Notes: generated by a model from the letters alone, not told the origin. Shown: positions 52,299 to 61,911, counted from the first letter of the stretch. The stretch: DNA of 64,000 bases from Fibrobacter sp. UWR4 (GCF_003149045.1 NZ_QGDU01000004.1:1-64000), one strand, 5' to 3'. Made by a program: numbers and translations.

Positions 52299-53267
52299 AT
52301 GATTATACGTCCTCGTCGTTTACGCCAAAATGAAGTCATCCGCAATATGATTGCGGAAACCGCAGTGAATCCCGCTTCCCTCATTTACCCCATGTTCGTG
52401 GTTGAGGGGGAAGGTGTTAAGGAAGAAATTCCTTCCATGCCTAACCAGTTCCGCTTTTCCATTGACGAACTGCTGAAGGAAATGGAATCTTTTGGTCCTC
52501 TCGGCCTTAAGTCAGTATTGCTGTTCGGTATTCCCGACCATAAAGATGAAATGGCTACGGAAGCCTACGATGAAGATGGTATTGTCCAGCGAGCAATCCG
52601 CGCTATCAAGGCTAAGTTTCCGGAAATCTACGTGGTGACCGATGTTTGCCTTTGCGAATACATGAGCCACGGTCACTGCGGCATCATCAAGAATAATGAT
52701 GTGGATAACGACCCGACCTTGGAACTTCTTGCAAAGACTGCGGTCTCTCAGGCTGCCGCCGGTGCGGACATGGTGGCTCCCAGCGACATGATGGATGGTC
52801 ATATTACTGCCATCCGTGAAGCTTTGGACGAAGCGGGCTATACCAACACTCCCATCATGGGTTATAGCGCCAAGTTCGCCAGCGCCTACTACGGACCTTT
52901 CCGTGATGCCGCCGATTCCGCACCCCATTTCGGCAATCGCAAGACTTACCAGATGGATGTCCGCAACGGTCGTGAAGCCCTTCACGAAGTGGAATTGGAT
53001 TTGGAAGAAGGTGCCGATATTGTGATGGTGAAGCCGGGCCTCGCTTTCCTCGATGTACTCCGCCAGACTGCTGAAGTCAGTAACGTTCCTGTTGCCGTCT
53101 ACAACGTCAGTGGTGAATACTCCATGGTGAAGGCTGCCGCCAAGATGGGCTGGATTGATGAAGATGCCATCATTCGCGAAAACCTCATCGCTTTCAAGCG
53201 TGCCGGTGCTGACATCATCATTACCTATCACGCCAAGGATGCCCTGGAAAAAGGCCTGCTGAAGTAA
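52299..53267 (+). CDS. hemB: delta-aminolevulinate dehydratase (porphobilinogen synthase)
   Basis: Condenses two 5-aminolevulinate molecules to porphobilinogen. 322 residues. Visible: [18 protein letters not shown], the zinc-type metal motif [41 protein letters not shown] (first Schiff-base lysine) and [15 protein letters not shown] (second). It closes the tetrapyrrole cluster; the start lies 21 nt after the chelatase stop. Convergent with the recombinase gene, with 13 nt between them and no visible terminator. Confidence 0.96.
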   Translation: MIIRPRRLRQNEVIRNMIAETAVNPASLIYPMFVVEGEGVKEEIPSMPNQFRFSIDELLKEMESFGPLGLKSVLLFGIPDHKDEMATEAYDEDGIVQRAIRAIKAKFPEIYVVTDVCLCEYMSHGHCGIIKNNDVDNDPTLELLAKTAVSQAAAGADMVAPSDMMDGHITAIREALDEAGYTNTPIMGYSAKFASAYYGPFRDAADSAPHFGNRKTYQMDVRNGREALHEVELDLEEGADIVMVKPGLAFLDVLRQTAEVSNVPVAVYNVSGEYSMVKAAAKMGWIDEDAIIRENLIAFKRAGADIIITYHAKDALEKGLLK

Positions 53268-53280
53268 GTTGGACAATTGC

Positions 53281-54219
53281 CTATTTGTCGCTGCGTTCTC
53301 GAGGATGGAACGACTTGTGTTCCTGCTTGATAAATTCTTTATCTACGTGAGTGTAAATTTGGGTCGTGCTAATATCGGCATGGCCTAACAATTCCTGGAG
53401 CACTCGCAGATCCATTCCCGCTTCCAGACAATGAGTGGCAAAACTGTGCCTAAAGGTGTGTGGCGAAACTTGCTTGGTCAGGTGAAGCGTGTGCTGTTGA
53501 ACTATTTTCCAGGCGCCCATACGGCTCATGGGATTCCCTCGGGAATTCAGGATGACATTGTCGGTGGAAGGATGGGTGAGGGGGCGTCCGACTTCGATCC
53601 ATTCCTTCAGGTTTTCCTTGGCCTTGGAACCTAGCGGGATTAAACGTTGCTTATTTCCTTTGCCGATGGGGGTGAGCCATTCGTTATCCAAGTCCAATTG
53701 AGCCAGCTTGATGTTCAATGTTTCTGAAATGCGAAGGCCGGCACTGTACATCAATTCAAATAGGGCAGTGTCCCGCAAGGGATTCTTTCCCTGGGCTGCG
53801 CTTTCAAATACGCTATCAACTTCTTCACGAGTCAAGTATTGCGGTAGGTAATGGCCGAGTCGGGGCGTTGCCAGCATGGATTCTGTGCTGAAGTCGTACT
53901 CGCCCTGGTTCTGCATGTATTTCAAAAAACCGCGGAGGCTGGAAAAATGACGGGCAACGCTTGTGGCTGCATATACCTCCTGATCTCCGTCTCGGCTTTT
54001 GGATGTATTGTCCTGCCCTTTAACCTTGTTAGCCATGGTAGTGAGGAACAGGTCCAGTTTTTCCGGAGTTAGATCTTTTAGGTCGATGGCAGATTCGTCC
54101 AGCCATGTAACAAAATGTCTCAGGTCCTCCTGATAGCTCTGGATGGTCATGGGCGAAAGGTTTCGCTCTACTCCCAGATAAGCCAGAAAGGCGTCAAGGC
54201 GGTTGGAATTCTTGCTCAT
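53281..54219 (-). CDS. xerD: XerC/XerD-type tyrosine recombinase
   Basis: A 312-residue site-specific recombinase, the length of chromosome-dimer-resolving XerC/D. N-terminal SAM-like core-binding domain (DAFLAYLGVERNLSPMTIQSY). Catalytic residues: Arg in LMYSAGLRISETLNI, Lys in IGKGNKQRLIPLG, H-x-x-R in VSPHTFRHSFATHCLEAG, His in LQELLGHADISTTQIYTHV with the tyrosine. Whether it is XerC or XerD cannot be decided from this alone. The start at 54219 (MSKNSNRLDAF) is chosen over longer frames. TATTTTTT lies 5 nt before the ATG. It lies next to tRNA-Lys genes but no integrated element is visible. Confidence 0.88.
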   Translation of the reverse strand: MSKNSNRLDAFLAYLGVERNLSPMTIQSYQEDLRHFVTWLDESAIDLKDLTPEKLDLFLTTMANKVKGQDNTSKSRDGDQEVYAATSVARHFSSLRGFLKYMQNQGEYDFSTESMLATPRLGHYLPQYLTREEVDSVFESAAQGKNPLRDTALFELMYSAGLRISETLNIKLAQLDLDNEWLTPIGKGNKQRLIPLGSKAKENLKEWIEVGRPLTHPSTDNVILNSRGNPMSRMGAWKIVQQHTLHLTKQVSPHTFRHSFATHCLEAGMDLRVLQELLGHADISTTQIYTHVDKEFIKQEHKSFHPRERSDK

Positions 54220-54252
54220 GTCAAAAAAAATAACTTTTTTTACCGAAATCCC

Positions 54253-54283
54253 TTGCCAAGGTCCTGGAATAATTCTAATATTG
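54253..54283 (+). promoter_or_regulatory. promoter of the first tRNA-Lys
   Basis: TTGCCA, 17 nt, TAATATTG. It ends 27 nt before the tRNA and gives the right distance for a short leader. Confidence 0.6.
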
Positions 54284-54310
54284 TGCCCGTCGATGAGACA
54301 AAGCGACAAT

Positions 54311-54383
<73 letters not shown>

Positions 54384-54387
54384 CTAA

Positions 54388-54403
54388 GCTCTCGAAAGGG
54401 AGC
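54388..54403 (+). repeat. GAAA-tetraloop hairpin between the tRNAs
   Basis: GCTCTC GAAA GGGAGC. The core CTCGAAAGGG recurs at 54431-54440 and in the terminator after the second tRNA, suggesting duplication of the tRNA with its downstream terminator. Confidence 0.5.
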
Positions 54404-54466
54404 GTAAAAGCGACAGACAAAGATAAGCGCTCTCGAAAGGGAAACGAACTTTGAAACTTCGACTTT

Positions 54467-54474
54467 TATTTTTG
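54467..54474 (+). promoter_or_regulatory. TAnnTTTG promoter motif of the second tRNA-Lys
   Basis: TATTTTTG, exact consensus, 17 nt before the tRNA start. Confidence 0.5.
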
Positions 54475-54491
54475 CGATCGTTACCAACAAT

Positions 54492-54564
<73 letters not shown>

Positions 54565-54570
54565 CTAAAA

Positions 54571-54597
54571 AGATCACTCGAAAGGGTGGTCTTTTTT
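54571..54597 (+). terminator. intrinsic terminator of the tRNA-Lys genes
   Basis: GATCACTC GAAA GGGTGGTC (with G-T pairs) then T6. Confidence 0.8.
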
Positions 54598-54779
54598 GTT
54601 GTATGTTCTATTTGGTATGTTTTCTTGCAAGAAGGCTTGTTTTGACTCATAAAAAATTAGAGTTTAATGATGATGCATTATCAATGGGTTTGTTTTGTCC
54701 TATCCATTGATGAAATTGTAAGAAAAAACTATCTTTTTATGACGATAGAGTTAAACTTTTAACAAGTTGGTTGCACTCA

Positions 54780-55703
54780 ATGAAAATTGTATTGCCTGTT
54801 GCTGGTAACGGATTGCGACTCCGTCCTTATACGGAGAATGTTCCGAAATGCTTGCTTCCCGTTGCCGGAAAGACGATTTTGGATTGGATCGTAGAGGATT
54901 CCCTTTTTCTGAAGCCTGCTGAAACTGTTTTTATTACAGGTTACAAGGCTGATGTCGTTGATGATTTTTTGAAGAATCGCACAGAATGGGGAAATACTCG
55001 TACGGTGCTGCAGGCTAATCCTCAAGGGTTGGGTGAAGCAATTAGTCTTGCCCTTCCGTACGTTGAAGACGATGAACCGCTTTTGATTATTTTGGGTGAT
55101 ACCCTTTTCGAAGCTGATCTTACTGTGCTGGAGCATGCTCAGGACAATATTCTGTACACCTACAAGGTGGACGATCCTCGTCGCTTCGGTGTCGCTGTAA
55201 CCGATAAGGACGGTCGCATTGAACGCCTGGTGGAAAAACCTCAGGAATTTGTCTCCGACGAGGCTATTGTTGGTATTTATTACATCAAGGATACCAAGGT
55301 TCTAAAGGAATCCCTGAAGTACCTTATGGACAATAATATCCGTACCAAGAACGAATTCCAGCTGACGGACGCCCTGGAAATGATGATTCAGAAGGGTTGC
55401 TCCTTCCGTACCGCTCCTGTTGCTAAGTGGCTGGATTGCGGTCTTGCAGAAACCTTGCTGGAAACTAACGCAATCGTTTTGAATCGTAATGACAATTCTG
55501 CGGAAGCAGACTTTGAGGGTTGTGAAATCATCGCTCCTTGCTATATTGGCAGGGATGTCCGTATGGTCAACTGCAAGATTGGTCCTAACGTGTCTATCGG
55601 TGATGGCTGCTTTATCGAGAACAGTTCCTTGCAGGATGTTGTCGTCTGGGACGGCGTAAAGATTTCGGACAAGCAGTTGGATAACATCATTATCCACGAG
55701 TAA
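54780..55703 (+). CDS. sugar-phosphate nucleotidyltransferase with hexapeptide tail
   Basis: A 307-residue NTP-transferase. Nucleotide-binding GNGLRLRPYTENVPKCLLPVAGK at the N terminus, LGDTLFEADL around residue 100, and a C-terminal left-handed beta-helix (residues ~235-300: DFEGCEIIAPCYIGRDVRMV, NCKIGPNVSIGDGCFIENSS). This resembles dTDP-glucose or mannose/GlcNAc-1-P nucleotidyltransferases; the sugar cannot be assigned. The ATG at 54780 is used; an upstream TTG (54771) would add three residues. No ribosome-binding site is visible. Confidence 0.85.
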   Translation: MKIVLPVAGNGLRLRPYTENVPKCLLPVAGKTILDWIVEDSLFLKPAETVFITGYKADVVDDFLKNRTEWGNTRTVLQANPQGLGEAISLALPYVEDDEPLLIILGDTLFEADLTVLEHAQDNILYTYKVDDPRRFGVAVTDKDGRIERLVEKPQEFVSDEAIVGIYYIKDTKVLKESLKYLMDNNIRTKNEFQLTDALEMMIQKGCSFRTAPVAKWLDCGLAETLLETNAIVLNRNDNSAEADFEGCEIIAPCYIGRDVRMVNCKIGPNVSIGDGCFIENSSLQDVVVWDGVKISDKQLDNIIIHE

Positions 55704-55714
55704 AATTGGGTGAG

Positions 55715-55734
55715 TTAAGGCGGTTTCGCCTTAA
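55715..55734 (+). terminator. hairpin after the nucleotidyltransferase gene
   Basis: TTAAGGCG GTTT CGCCTTAA, 8-bp stem, 11 nt after the stop. No T tract, so it may be an RNA-stabilising stem rather than a terminator. Confidence 0.4.
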
Positions 55735-55745
55735 TGCATATAGAG

Positions 55746-55772
55746 ACGGCTCCCTTTAGGGAGCCGTTCTTA
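55746..55772. terminator. intrinsic terminator between convergent genes
   Basis: ACGGCTCCC / GGGAGCCGT stem with TTTA loop, followed by TCTTAT. Lies between the nucleotidyltransferase gene and the DUF748 gene. Confidence 0.7.
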
Positions 55773-55791
55773 TATCGTTTTATACAGGGAA

Positions 55792-58200
55792 TTACTGAAC
55801 GTCCAGCTGGACCTTGTAGGCCGGCTTGCCTTTGTAGTTCACCAGGTCCTTGCGAGGTGCGGTAATGACCTGCAGGTTTTTCTTGGTTACGCCCTTCTGC
55901 TGCTGGAGAACCTTCAGCATTTCCTGGTTGCGCTTGTCTGCCATAGCGAGGATTTCCTTTTCCAGGGCGGTGCGGTTCAGATCCTTGGAGTGAACCTGGG
56001 CGTATGCAACGAAGAGGCTGTCCTTGTCTTCAATGGCGATGATTTCTCGTTCATCCAGTTCATTAAGCGTCGACTTGCCGGTCTTTTCCCTGTAGAAATC
56101 TGTCTTCAGCTTGCGGGTGCGGAAGGCATCAACAGTCTTCTTCAAGTTGAAACTCTGAACGAAGGTCATCTTCAGTTTGGGATCGGCCGTGACGGACTGG
56201 ACCATCTTGCCCGCCTTGTCGAACTGTTCGCTTTCGAAGCTTACGTTCATGGGGTCGATAAGCACTTCGTCATTCTTACCTGTGTTGATTCCAAGTGCCC
56301 CTGCGCCGGAATTTGCCAAATTGCCCACCAGCTTGAGGGGTGAAACAGCAACCTTGATCAGCAGGTTCATGACTGTTTTCCAGATAATTTTGCCGTAGGA
56401 AAATTCCGGATCCTGGAGGTTTCCCTTTACAGGAACATCGAACTGAATTTTGTCATCCTTATCCTTCAGGATGTACAGCCCGATCTTCATGGGAACGGTA
56501 AATTCCGGATCCGTGTTGGGGTCCTTGTCGCCTACGTCGATGTTGTAGATGTCGATGGTGTTCTTGCTGTCAATTTCGTACTTGTTGATCTTGTTGTCGC
56601 TTGCGAAAGCAAGAGTGCCTGCACTGATGGGATAGCCTGTAAAGTGATGACTATAGGGGGTAAAGTGCTTCAGGGCCAGGTTCTTGACACTGATGTAGGC
56701 GTCCATGGTGCTCATGTCGGAAATGGCACCCTTGTACTTGACGCTTACGCTGCCTCCATCAGGGAAGGAAGCGTTCACGTTGACGGAACAGGGGGTGTCG
56801 AAATTGATATTGTTTCCGGAAACAGTAATGTTGCTGACATTGAAGGAGAACGGTGTCTTGAGGGTTGCGTCATTAGCGGTGAAGTTGGTGTTCTTGACCA
56901 GCAATTTGTTCAGCATGAACTTTAACGGTTTGGCGGCTTCAGTGGGTTTCTCTTCTTCTGCCTTTGCTGCGGCTTGGGCGGTAATTGCCGCTGCGGAAGG
57001 ATCTGTCGGGGCGTCGGCAACAGTGACTGAATCGGTCATGTCCACAGCTGTGCTGGCGGAATCGTTTTCAGAAGCTGCGTTGGAGTTGCTCTTGAGAAGA
57101 ACGTCGAAATTGGTCCCTTTCTTGAACATGTCGAAATGGGCGTTAACACCGTCTACAACTACGGAATCCACTCGAATGTCCATGTCGTTGATGTTTGCCT
57201 TGGCAATGCCTACATCAAGTCGGTTCAGACTGATTGACTTGCCGGAAGTTTCCGTAAGGATGATATTGTCCAGGGAAATATGTCCCTTTACATCGGAGTT
57301 GATGGGCTCATTGACATTGCCGGTTACGTCCAGGTCTACATCCAGGTTTCCTCCAAAATCCTTATAGGTGAGGAAATCCTTCATGTAGGGCTTTGCGCAG
57401 GCCAGACTGAACTTGTGGAGGCCTACAGCTACGTTGAAGTTGGATGTTTCCATATTGAACAGAAACTTGACATTCAAGTCTCCACCGTCGGCAAACTTGA
57501 GGGTGAGTCCAATGTCCGTATCCTGGTTGCTGAAGTGGATGGCGGGAATCAGCAGGGAGAAATCCACCAACTTAAATTTGGAACCCACCTTCTGGTCCTT
57601 GTAGATAATATTGCTCTTTTCGATGGCGATGTTATCGATGGCGAGGCTCAATCCGTGAAGTGCTTCGGAAACGCTATTGCTAATGTTGATGGTATCCGAC
57701 TTGGCGGAATCTGTCTGGACTGCTGCAATAGTATCGATGACGGGTGCGGATTCGGTGACATTGGAGTCTGCTGCAGTTGTATCTGTTGCGGCGACTTTCT
57801 GGAGAATGTCGCTGAAGTTGAACTGGTCTCCATTCTGAATAACCTGGGCGTAAAGTCCTTTCAGGTAGATTTCGCTGACGCAGATTTCCTTGGAAAGGAG
57901 ATGAGAGGGATCCAGATTGATCCTGAATTCCTCAAAGCCTACAAAAGGAGTCTTGCCGTCCTGTTCAAAAACGGTCAGAGAATCAATGGACAATGTGAAG
58001 GAGCTGAGACTCAGGCTGATATCGCTGATTTTTACATTACGTCCAATGAGCTCCTGGGAATGTTCCTCGATATAGCTTCTAACGAAGGAGGGCGCTACCT
58101 TTATGGCGCTGAACAGGATGACTACAAGAATTCCTAGGATGATCAGGAACTTGTAACGTTTCTTGAGGGACCAAAACAGCTTAAACGGATTGTACTTCAT
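55792..58200 (-). CDS. DUF748/AsmA-like membrane-tethered protein
   Basis: An 802-residue protein. One N-terminal membrane segment (FLIILGILVVILFSAIKVA), then repetitive beta-strand sequence of the AsmA/DUF748 type (RNVKISDISLSLSSFTLSIDSLTVFEQDG; LSLAIDNIAIEKSNIIY; GGDLNVKFLFNMET). An Ala/Glu/Thr-rich low-complexity insert lies at about 370-420 and a charged helical region near the end (LNRTALEKEILAMADKR). AsmA-like proteins are long periplasmic lipid-transfer or envelope-homeostasis proteins; this role is inferred. Upstream motif TATTTTAG lies 5 nt from the ATG. Confidence 0.78.
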   Translation of the reverse strand: MKYNPFKLFWSLKKRYKFLIILGILVVILFSAIKVAPSFVRSYIEEHSQELIGRNVKISDISLSLSSFTLSIDSLTVFEQDGKTPFVGFEEFRINLDPSHLLSKEICVSEIYLKGLYAQVIQNGDQFNFSDILQKVAATDTTAADSNVTESAPVIDTIAAVQTDSAKSDTINISNSVSEALHGLSLAIDNIAIEKSNIIYKDQKVGSKFKLVDFSLLIPAIHFSNQDTDIGLTLKFADGGDLNVKFLFNMETSNFNVAVGLHKFSLACAKPYMKDFLTYKDFGGNLDVDLDVTGNVNEPINSDVKGHISLDNIILTETSGKSISLNRLDVGIAKANINDMDIRVDSVVVDGVNAHFDMFKKGTNFDVLLKSNSNAASENDSASTAVDMTDSVTVADAPTDPSAAAITAQAAAKAEEEKPTEAAKPLKFMLNKLLVKNTNFTANDATLKTPFSFNVSNITVSGNNINFDTPCSVNVNASFPDGGSVSVKYKGAISDMSTMDAYISVKNLALKHFTPYSHHFTGYPISAGTLAFASDNKINKYEIDSKNTIDIYNIDVGDKDPNTDPEFTVPMKIGLYILKDKDDKIQFDVPVKGNLQDPEFSYGKIIWKTVMNLLIKVAVSPLKLVGNLANSGAGALGINTGKNDEVLIDPMNVSFESEQFDKAGKMVQSVTADPKLKMTFVQSFNLKKTVDAFRTRKLKTDFYREKTGKSTLNELDEREIIAIEDKDSLFVAYAQVHSKDLNRTALEKEILAMADKRNQEMLKVLQQQKGVTKKNLQVITAPRKDLVNYKGKPAYKVQLDVQ

Positions 58201-58221
58201 ACTTGCTAAAATAGAAATGTT

Positions 58222-60081
58222 TTAGTTTTCGTTAATCACGTCCAGGAAATCCTTGCCGTATTTGCTGAGCTTCATTTGACCAATTCCCGGCACCTCGGCA
58301 AGTTCCGTAAGGCATGTGGGGCGCCTGTGGACGATTTCCAGCAACACTTTATCGCTGAAAATCACATAGGGCGGAACGCCGGCCTTGTCCGCCAAATTCC
58401 TGCGGTGTATGCGCATTGCTTCGAATAGGGTTGCATCGCTGCCTTCCAGTTCTTCCTTTGCGCTGAGGCGAACGTGTGTGGGTTCGCTTGCTGATTTCCC
58501 GAAGGATTTCTTACCGGTGGATTTTTCCTTCGGGGCGACCATTTCGTCTGTTACCAGGGCCAGCTCGATCTTCTTTTCACCAAAGAGAACCTGTTTTCCA
58601 AATTCTGTAATTCGCAAAGTTTTCTGATCGGTATAGCTCATGGTGAGGCATCCCAGGTGAATCATTTGCTGAATGTAGGCTCTCCATTTTTCGGCGGGCG
58701 TTCCACTGCCCACCCCAAAGGTTTTCAGCTGGTCGTATCCTCTAGTGATGATATCGAAACGTTTAGAACCCCGCAGGATGTCTATGATCATGGCGGCATT
58801 TTCCTGCTCGTGGGTTCGGGCGATGGCGCTCAACGCCTTTTGTGCCAGGATGGTGCCGTCAAAACGTCTGGGAGGATGGCGGCAGATATCGCAATTTCCG
58901 CAATTGTCTTCCTTGATTTCGCCAAAATATCCCAGCAGGATTCGTCTTCTGCAGATGAGACTTGTAGAATAATGCTGGATTCGGGCCAACTTTTCCAATT
59001 GGAGGTTGCGTTGGGCTGCATCCGGGCAATCCTGGGCGAATTTCGCCAACTGGACAACATCCCCGTCTGAATAAAATAATAGGGTGTCCGCCGGCAATCC
59101 GTCGCGACCTGCTCGACCAATTTCCTGGTAGTAGCCTTCCATATTTTTCGGGGTGTTATAGTGAATCACGTAACGAATATTACTTTTGTCGATCCCCATG
59201 CCGAAGGCGATGGTGGCACAAATCACTCGGGTGCGGTCAAAGAGGAAATTGTCCTGGACTCGAGCTCTTTCTTCGGGACTCATCCCTGCATGATAGGCTT
59301 CCGCATGAATCCCCTCCTTTGCCAGTTCGTCTGCAACGGTTTCCGTCGACTTTCGGGATAGGCAGTAGATGATGCCAGCCTCATTTCGACGATCGTTAAT
59401 AAAGTCCACGATCTCGCCTAACTTACTCTTTTTCGTATAGTTGGCCTTTACCGTCAGGGATAAATTCTTGCGGTCGAAACTATCCTGGATCAGGTTTTCC
59501 TGGGGTATGGAAAGCTGTTGCAGGATGTCCTCTCGGGTAATCGCATCCGCGGTTGCCGTCAGGGCGAGCATGGGTACGCCGGGAAAATTTTCCCGCAGTT
59601 TAAAAAGCTGGGTGTATTCCGGACGGAAATCGTGCCCCCACTGGGAAATACAGTGGGCTTCGTCAATCGCGAACATGGAAACGTTGCCCTGTGGCAACAG
59701 ATGGTCCATTTCAAAAGTCAGGCGTTCCGGCGAGATGTACAACAGCTTGAGTTCGTCCCTGCAAAATGCCTTGCGGATTTCTGCGGCTTCTTCCGTGGAG
59801 AGGCCGCTATTCAGTGCCGCTGCCGCAATTCCGTTTTCCTTCAGGGAGTCTACCTGATCTTTCATCAGGGCGATTAGGGGCGAAACTACCACGGTGCACC
59901 CGTCAAATACGAGCGCAGGAATCTGGTAGCAGATGGATTTGCCTCCGCCGGTGGGCATTAAGGCTAGAGTATCTTTTTTGTCTAAAACTTGCAGAATGAC
60001 TTCTTTCTGCTTCGGGCGAAAATCGTTAAACCCGAAATATTCTTTCAGTTTCTTTAGGGCGACATCGTACAATTCGTTCAT
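58222..60081 (-). CDS. recQ: ATP-dependent DNA helicase RecQ
   Basis: 3'-5' helicase in recombination and fork repair. 619 residues. Visible: Q-motif FGFNDFRPKQ, Walker A MPTGGGKSICYQIP, DEAHCISQWGHDFRPEY, TATADAI, QEIGRAGRDGLP, a zinc-binding cysteine set (CRRRILLGYFGEIKEDNCGNCDIC), winged-helix RQC and C-terminal HRDC (ELAEVPGIGQMKLSKYG). A TATATTTA motif lies 4 nt before the ATG, suggesting a leaderless mRNA. Possibly cotranscribed with the DUF748 gene that ends downstream (21-nt gap). Confidence 0.94.
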   Translation of the reverse strand: MNELYDVALKKLKEYFGFNDFRPKQKEVILQVLDKKDTLALMPTGGGKSICYQIPALVFDGCTVVVSPLIALMKDQVDSLKENGIAAAALNSGLSTEEAAEIRKAFCRDELKLLYISPERLTFEMDHLLPQGNVSMFAIDEAHCISQWGHDFRPEYTQLFKLRENFPGVPMLALTATADAITREDILQQLSIPQENLIQDSFDRKNLSLTVKANYTKKSKLGEIVDFINDRRNEAGIIYCLSRKSTETVADELAKEGIHAEAYHAGMSPEERARVQDNFLFDRTRVICATIAFGMGIDKSNIRYVIHYNTPKNMEGYYQEIGRAGRDGLPADTLLFYSDGDVVQLAKFAQDCPDAAQRNLQLEKLARIQHYSTSLICRRRILLGYFGEIKEDNCGNCDICRHPPRRFDGTILAQKALSAIARTHEQENAAMIIDILRGSKRFDIITRGYDQLKTFGVGSGTPAEKWRAYIQQMIHLGCLTMSYTDQKTLRITEFGKQVLFGEKKIELALVTDEMVAPKEKSTGKKSFGKSASEPTHVRLSAKEELEGSDATLFEAMRIHRRNLADKAGVPPYVIFSDKVLLEIVHRRPTCLTELAEVPGIGQMKLSKYGKDFLDVINEN

Positions 60082-60085
60082 ATTT

Positions 60086-60093
60086 TAAATATA
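60086..60093 (-). promoter_or_regulatory. TAnnTTT motif 4 nt before recQ
   Basis: On the minus strand TATATTTA, AAAT, ATG (60081). Same distance as at hemA and moxR. Confidence 0.45.
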
Positions 60094-60227
60094 GCAAAAG
60101 TGAACGAATGTGCAGGTATGTCTAGGTGGGTTTTCCTAAAAATAGACGCTTTTTCACGTTACTATACGGTTTGTTTTCTTTTGTAAACATTTGCCGTACG
60201 TTGCGTAAGACCGGCTACTAAATCTAG

Positions 60228-60846
60228 TGCGGTGACGAGGACACCGTTTACGTATGGAATGGAACCGACGGTGCTGATGGTAAGGATGGTGTTGACGGTA
60301 AGGATGGAGCTGATGGAAAAGATGGCGTCGATGGAAAGGATTTATCTTCCTGTACGCTTGTTTCCAGCACTGAAGTCAACGGCTTTGATGTTCTCTGTGA
60401 TAATCAGTTTATTGGCTACTTGCTCAATGGCGAAAACGGCAAGGATGGTGCTCCTGGTAAGGAAGGTCAGGATTTTATGCCCTCCAGCTCTAGCTCCAGC
60501 GTTGTAGAACTTTCTGAAGCATGTAAGACTTTGCGCGCTACAAAGAATGAATTCGTTCCTTTGGAAAACGTATTTGATTGCGTGCTTCCTAATGAAAAAG
60601 TTGTGTTTGTATCGAGAGATTAATCTTAAGGCCTATGAATGTGACAATAATTGGGGACAGTGTGTGTTCCAACATTGGCCCAACTATCTTTCTGGTGCCG
60701 CCATTATTGTTAATGAAAATGATGAAAGGGTTTTTGTTCCTGTACGTGGCCTAGAAACAGGATATTTGGGCTTCCATTGTCCCAATAACAGCGATTATAA
60801 TGGACTTTATAGTTGCAAAAAATGGGAAAAAGACGTTGGATGGTAA
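60228..60846 (+). pseudogene. decayed collagen-like secreted protein gene
   Basis: No start: the frame opens after a stop at 60225 with CGDEDTVYVWNGTDGADGKDG..., about nine Gly-X-Y triplets of collagen type. It then passes a cysteine-rich spacer (LSSCTLVSSTEVNGFDVLC), a second Gly-X-Y run (NGENGKDGAPGKEG), a six-serine linker and a domain starting LSEACKTLRATKNEF. It stops at 60623. Coding sense continues from ~60605 in another frame (REINLKAYECDNNWGQCVF ... KDVGW) to a stop at 60846. The 5' end (signal peptide) is lost and one frameshift has occurred. Gly-X-Y plus serine-linker architecture is typical for Fibrobacter surface proteins. Confidence 0.75.
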
Positions 60847-60882
60847 GGCGATAGAATGCCTTGCCGACTTTGAACTAATTAA

Positions 60883-60921
60883 AAGACCTGGGACAAAGTC
60901 CTGGGTCTTTATTTTTTTTGC
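60883..60921 (+). terminator. intrinsic terminator after the collagen-like remnant
   Basis: AGACCTGGGAC / GTCCTGGGTCT (two wobble pairs) with AAA loop, then T-rich tract. It persists though the gene is broken. Confidence 0.75.
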
Positions 60922-61023
60922 GTCCTATTTTATTGTTCAAAAGTTTGCTTTGATGCCATCGTGCAAATACAGTCAATAAACTGCACTTTCATAGTCATAC
61001 AAATAGGCTTGACAGAGCCATTT

Positions 61024-61911
61024 CTAGGCGGATTTCTTTTCTCGGGTAAGGATCAGTGTGATGATTTCCAGGACTAGGAAACTTCCGCTAATAACGAGAA
61101 CCGCATTTCTAAAGTCTGCGGTAGGGACAAATGCGTTCAGAGCTACAAAGGCCACCGGGCATATAACTGCGAACTTGAATCGTCTTTTAATGAAAAGAAC
61201 ATACAGGATTAATGCCAGTATGGCTGCTGTAAAGAATAGAATGGAAGATTCCATGGGGATCGCTTCCAGAGTATCCTCCAGGGCAATGAACAGCAGGCCG
61301 ATCTGTTGTACCAGCAACGCAAGAATTGCAAGGCCGATACCGACGATTCGCAGAATATGGATATTCTCGTTTTTTAGGCTGATAAAGAAGTTCTGGATGG
61401 CGCCGCCTGCCTTCTGGGATTGTCCCGTAACGGAAAGTTCCAGGAAAATGGTGGGGAGGGAAAGGATTGCTGAAAAGTTGGCGCAACCCTTGGCGATGTC
61501 TGCTCCCATGCCATACCAGGAAAGATGCTGGGTAGTGTAGAATAGGGAGGCGAATGCTACAATGGGGATGAACAGGGCAGGAATCCAGGTGAATCCCTTG
61601 CACTTGTAAGCACGAATCAGGTAGACCAGGGAGAATGCCAGGGCTGCCAGGGTGATAAGAATCGCTTCGTAGTTGAAGGTGGCGCTAATATGTTCCAAAC
61701 CTTTACCGAAATCATAATCGTGACCGCTGGTCCATCCGTTAATTACCGTAAAGGCCGTTGCAGCGATGTTCAATACCAAGGTAAAGATGATGAACACCAT
61801 GGCGAAAACTCGCAGCGGGTGCATCTTCTTGCTGTTCTCGCGGATTGCTTCCTTGGAGGAAAAGTCCTTGAGAACATTGACCGTTTCATTCTTGATTTGA
61901 TTCAGTGCCAT
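61024..61911 (-). CDS. hypothetical multi-pass membrane protein
   Basis: A 295-residue protein with about seven to eight hydrophobic segments after a 35-residue cytoplasmic tail (NQIKNETVNVLKDFSSKEAIREN). No motif or family recognised. The N-terminal ATG at 61911 is the obvious start. Divergent from the nucleotidyltransferase at 61964, with 52 nt between start codons. Confidence 0.6.
   Translation of the reverse strand: MALNQIKNETVNVLKDFSSKEAIRENSKKMHPLRVFAMVFIIFTLVLNIAATAFTVINGWTSGHDYDFGKGLEHISATFNYEAILITLAALAFSLVYLIRAYKCKGFTWIPALFIPIVAFASLFYTTQHLSWYGMGADIAKGCANFSAILSLPTIFLELSVTGQSQKAGGAIQNFFISLKNENIHILRIVGIGLAILALLVQQIGLLFIALEDTLEAIPMESSILFFTAAILALILYVLFIKRRFKFAVICPVAFVALNAFVPTADFRNAVLVISGSFLVLEIITLILTREKKSA

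Noticed and set aside
54388-54445. CRISPR-like repeats between the tRNAs.
   Set aside because: Only a 10-nt core recurs, with no regular spacers; explained better by terminator duplication.
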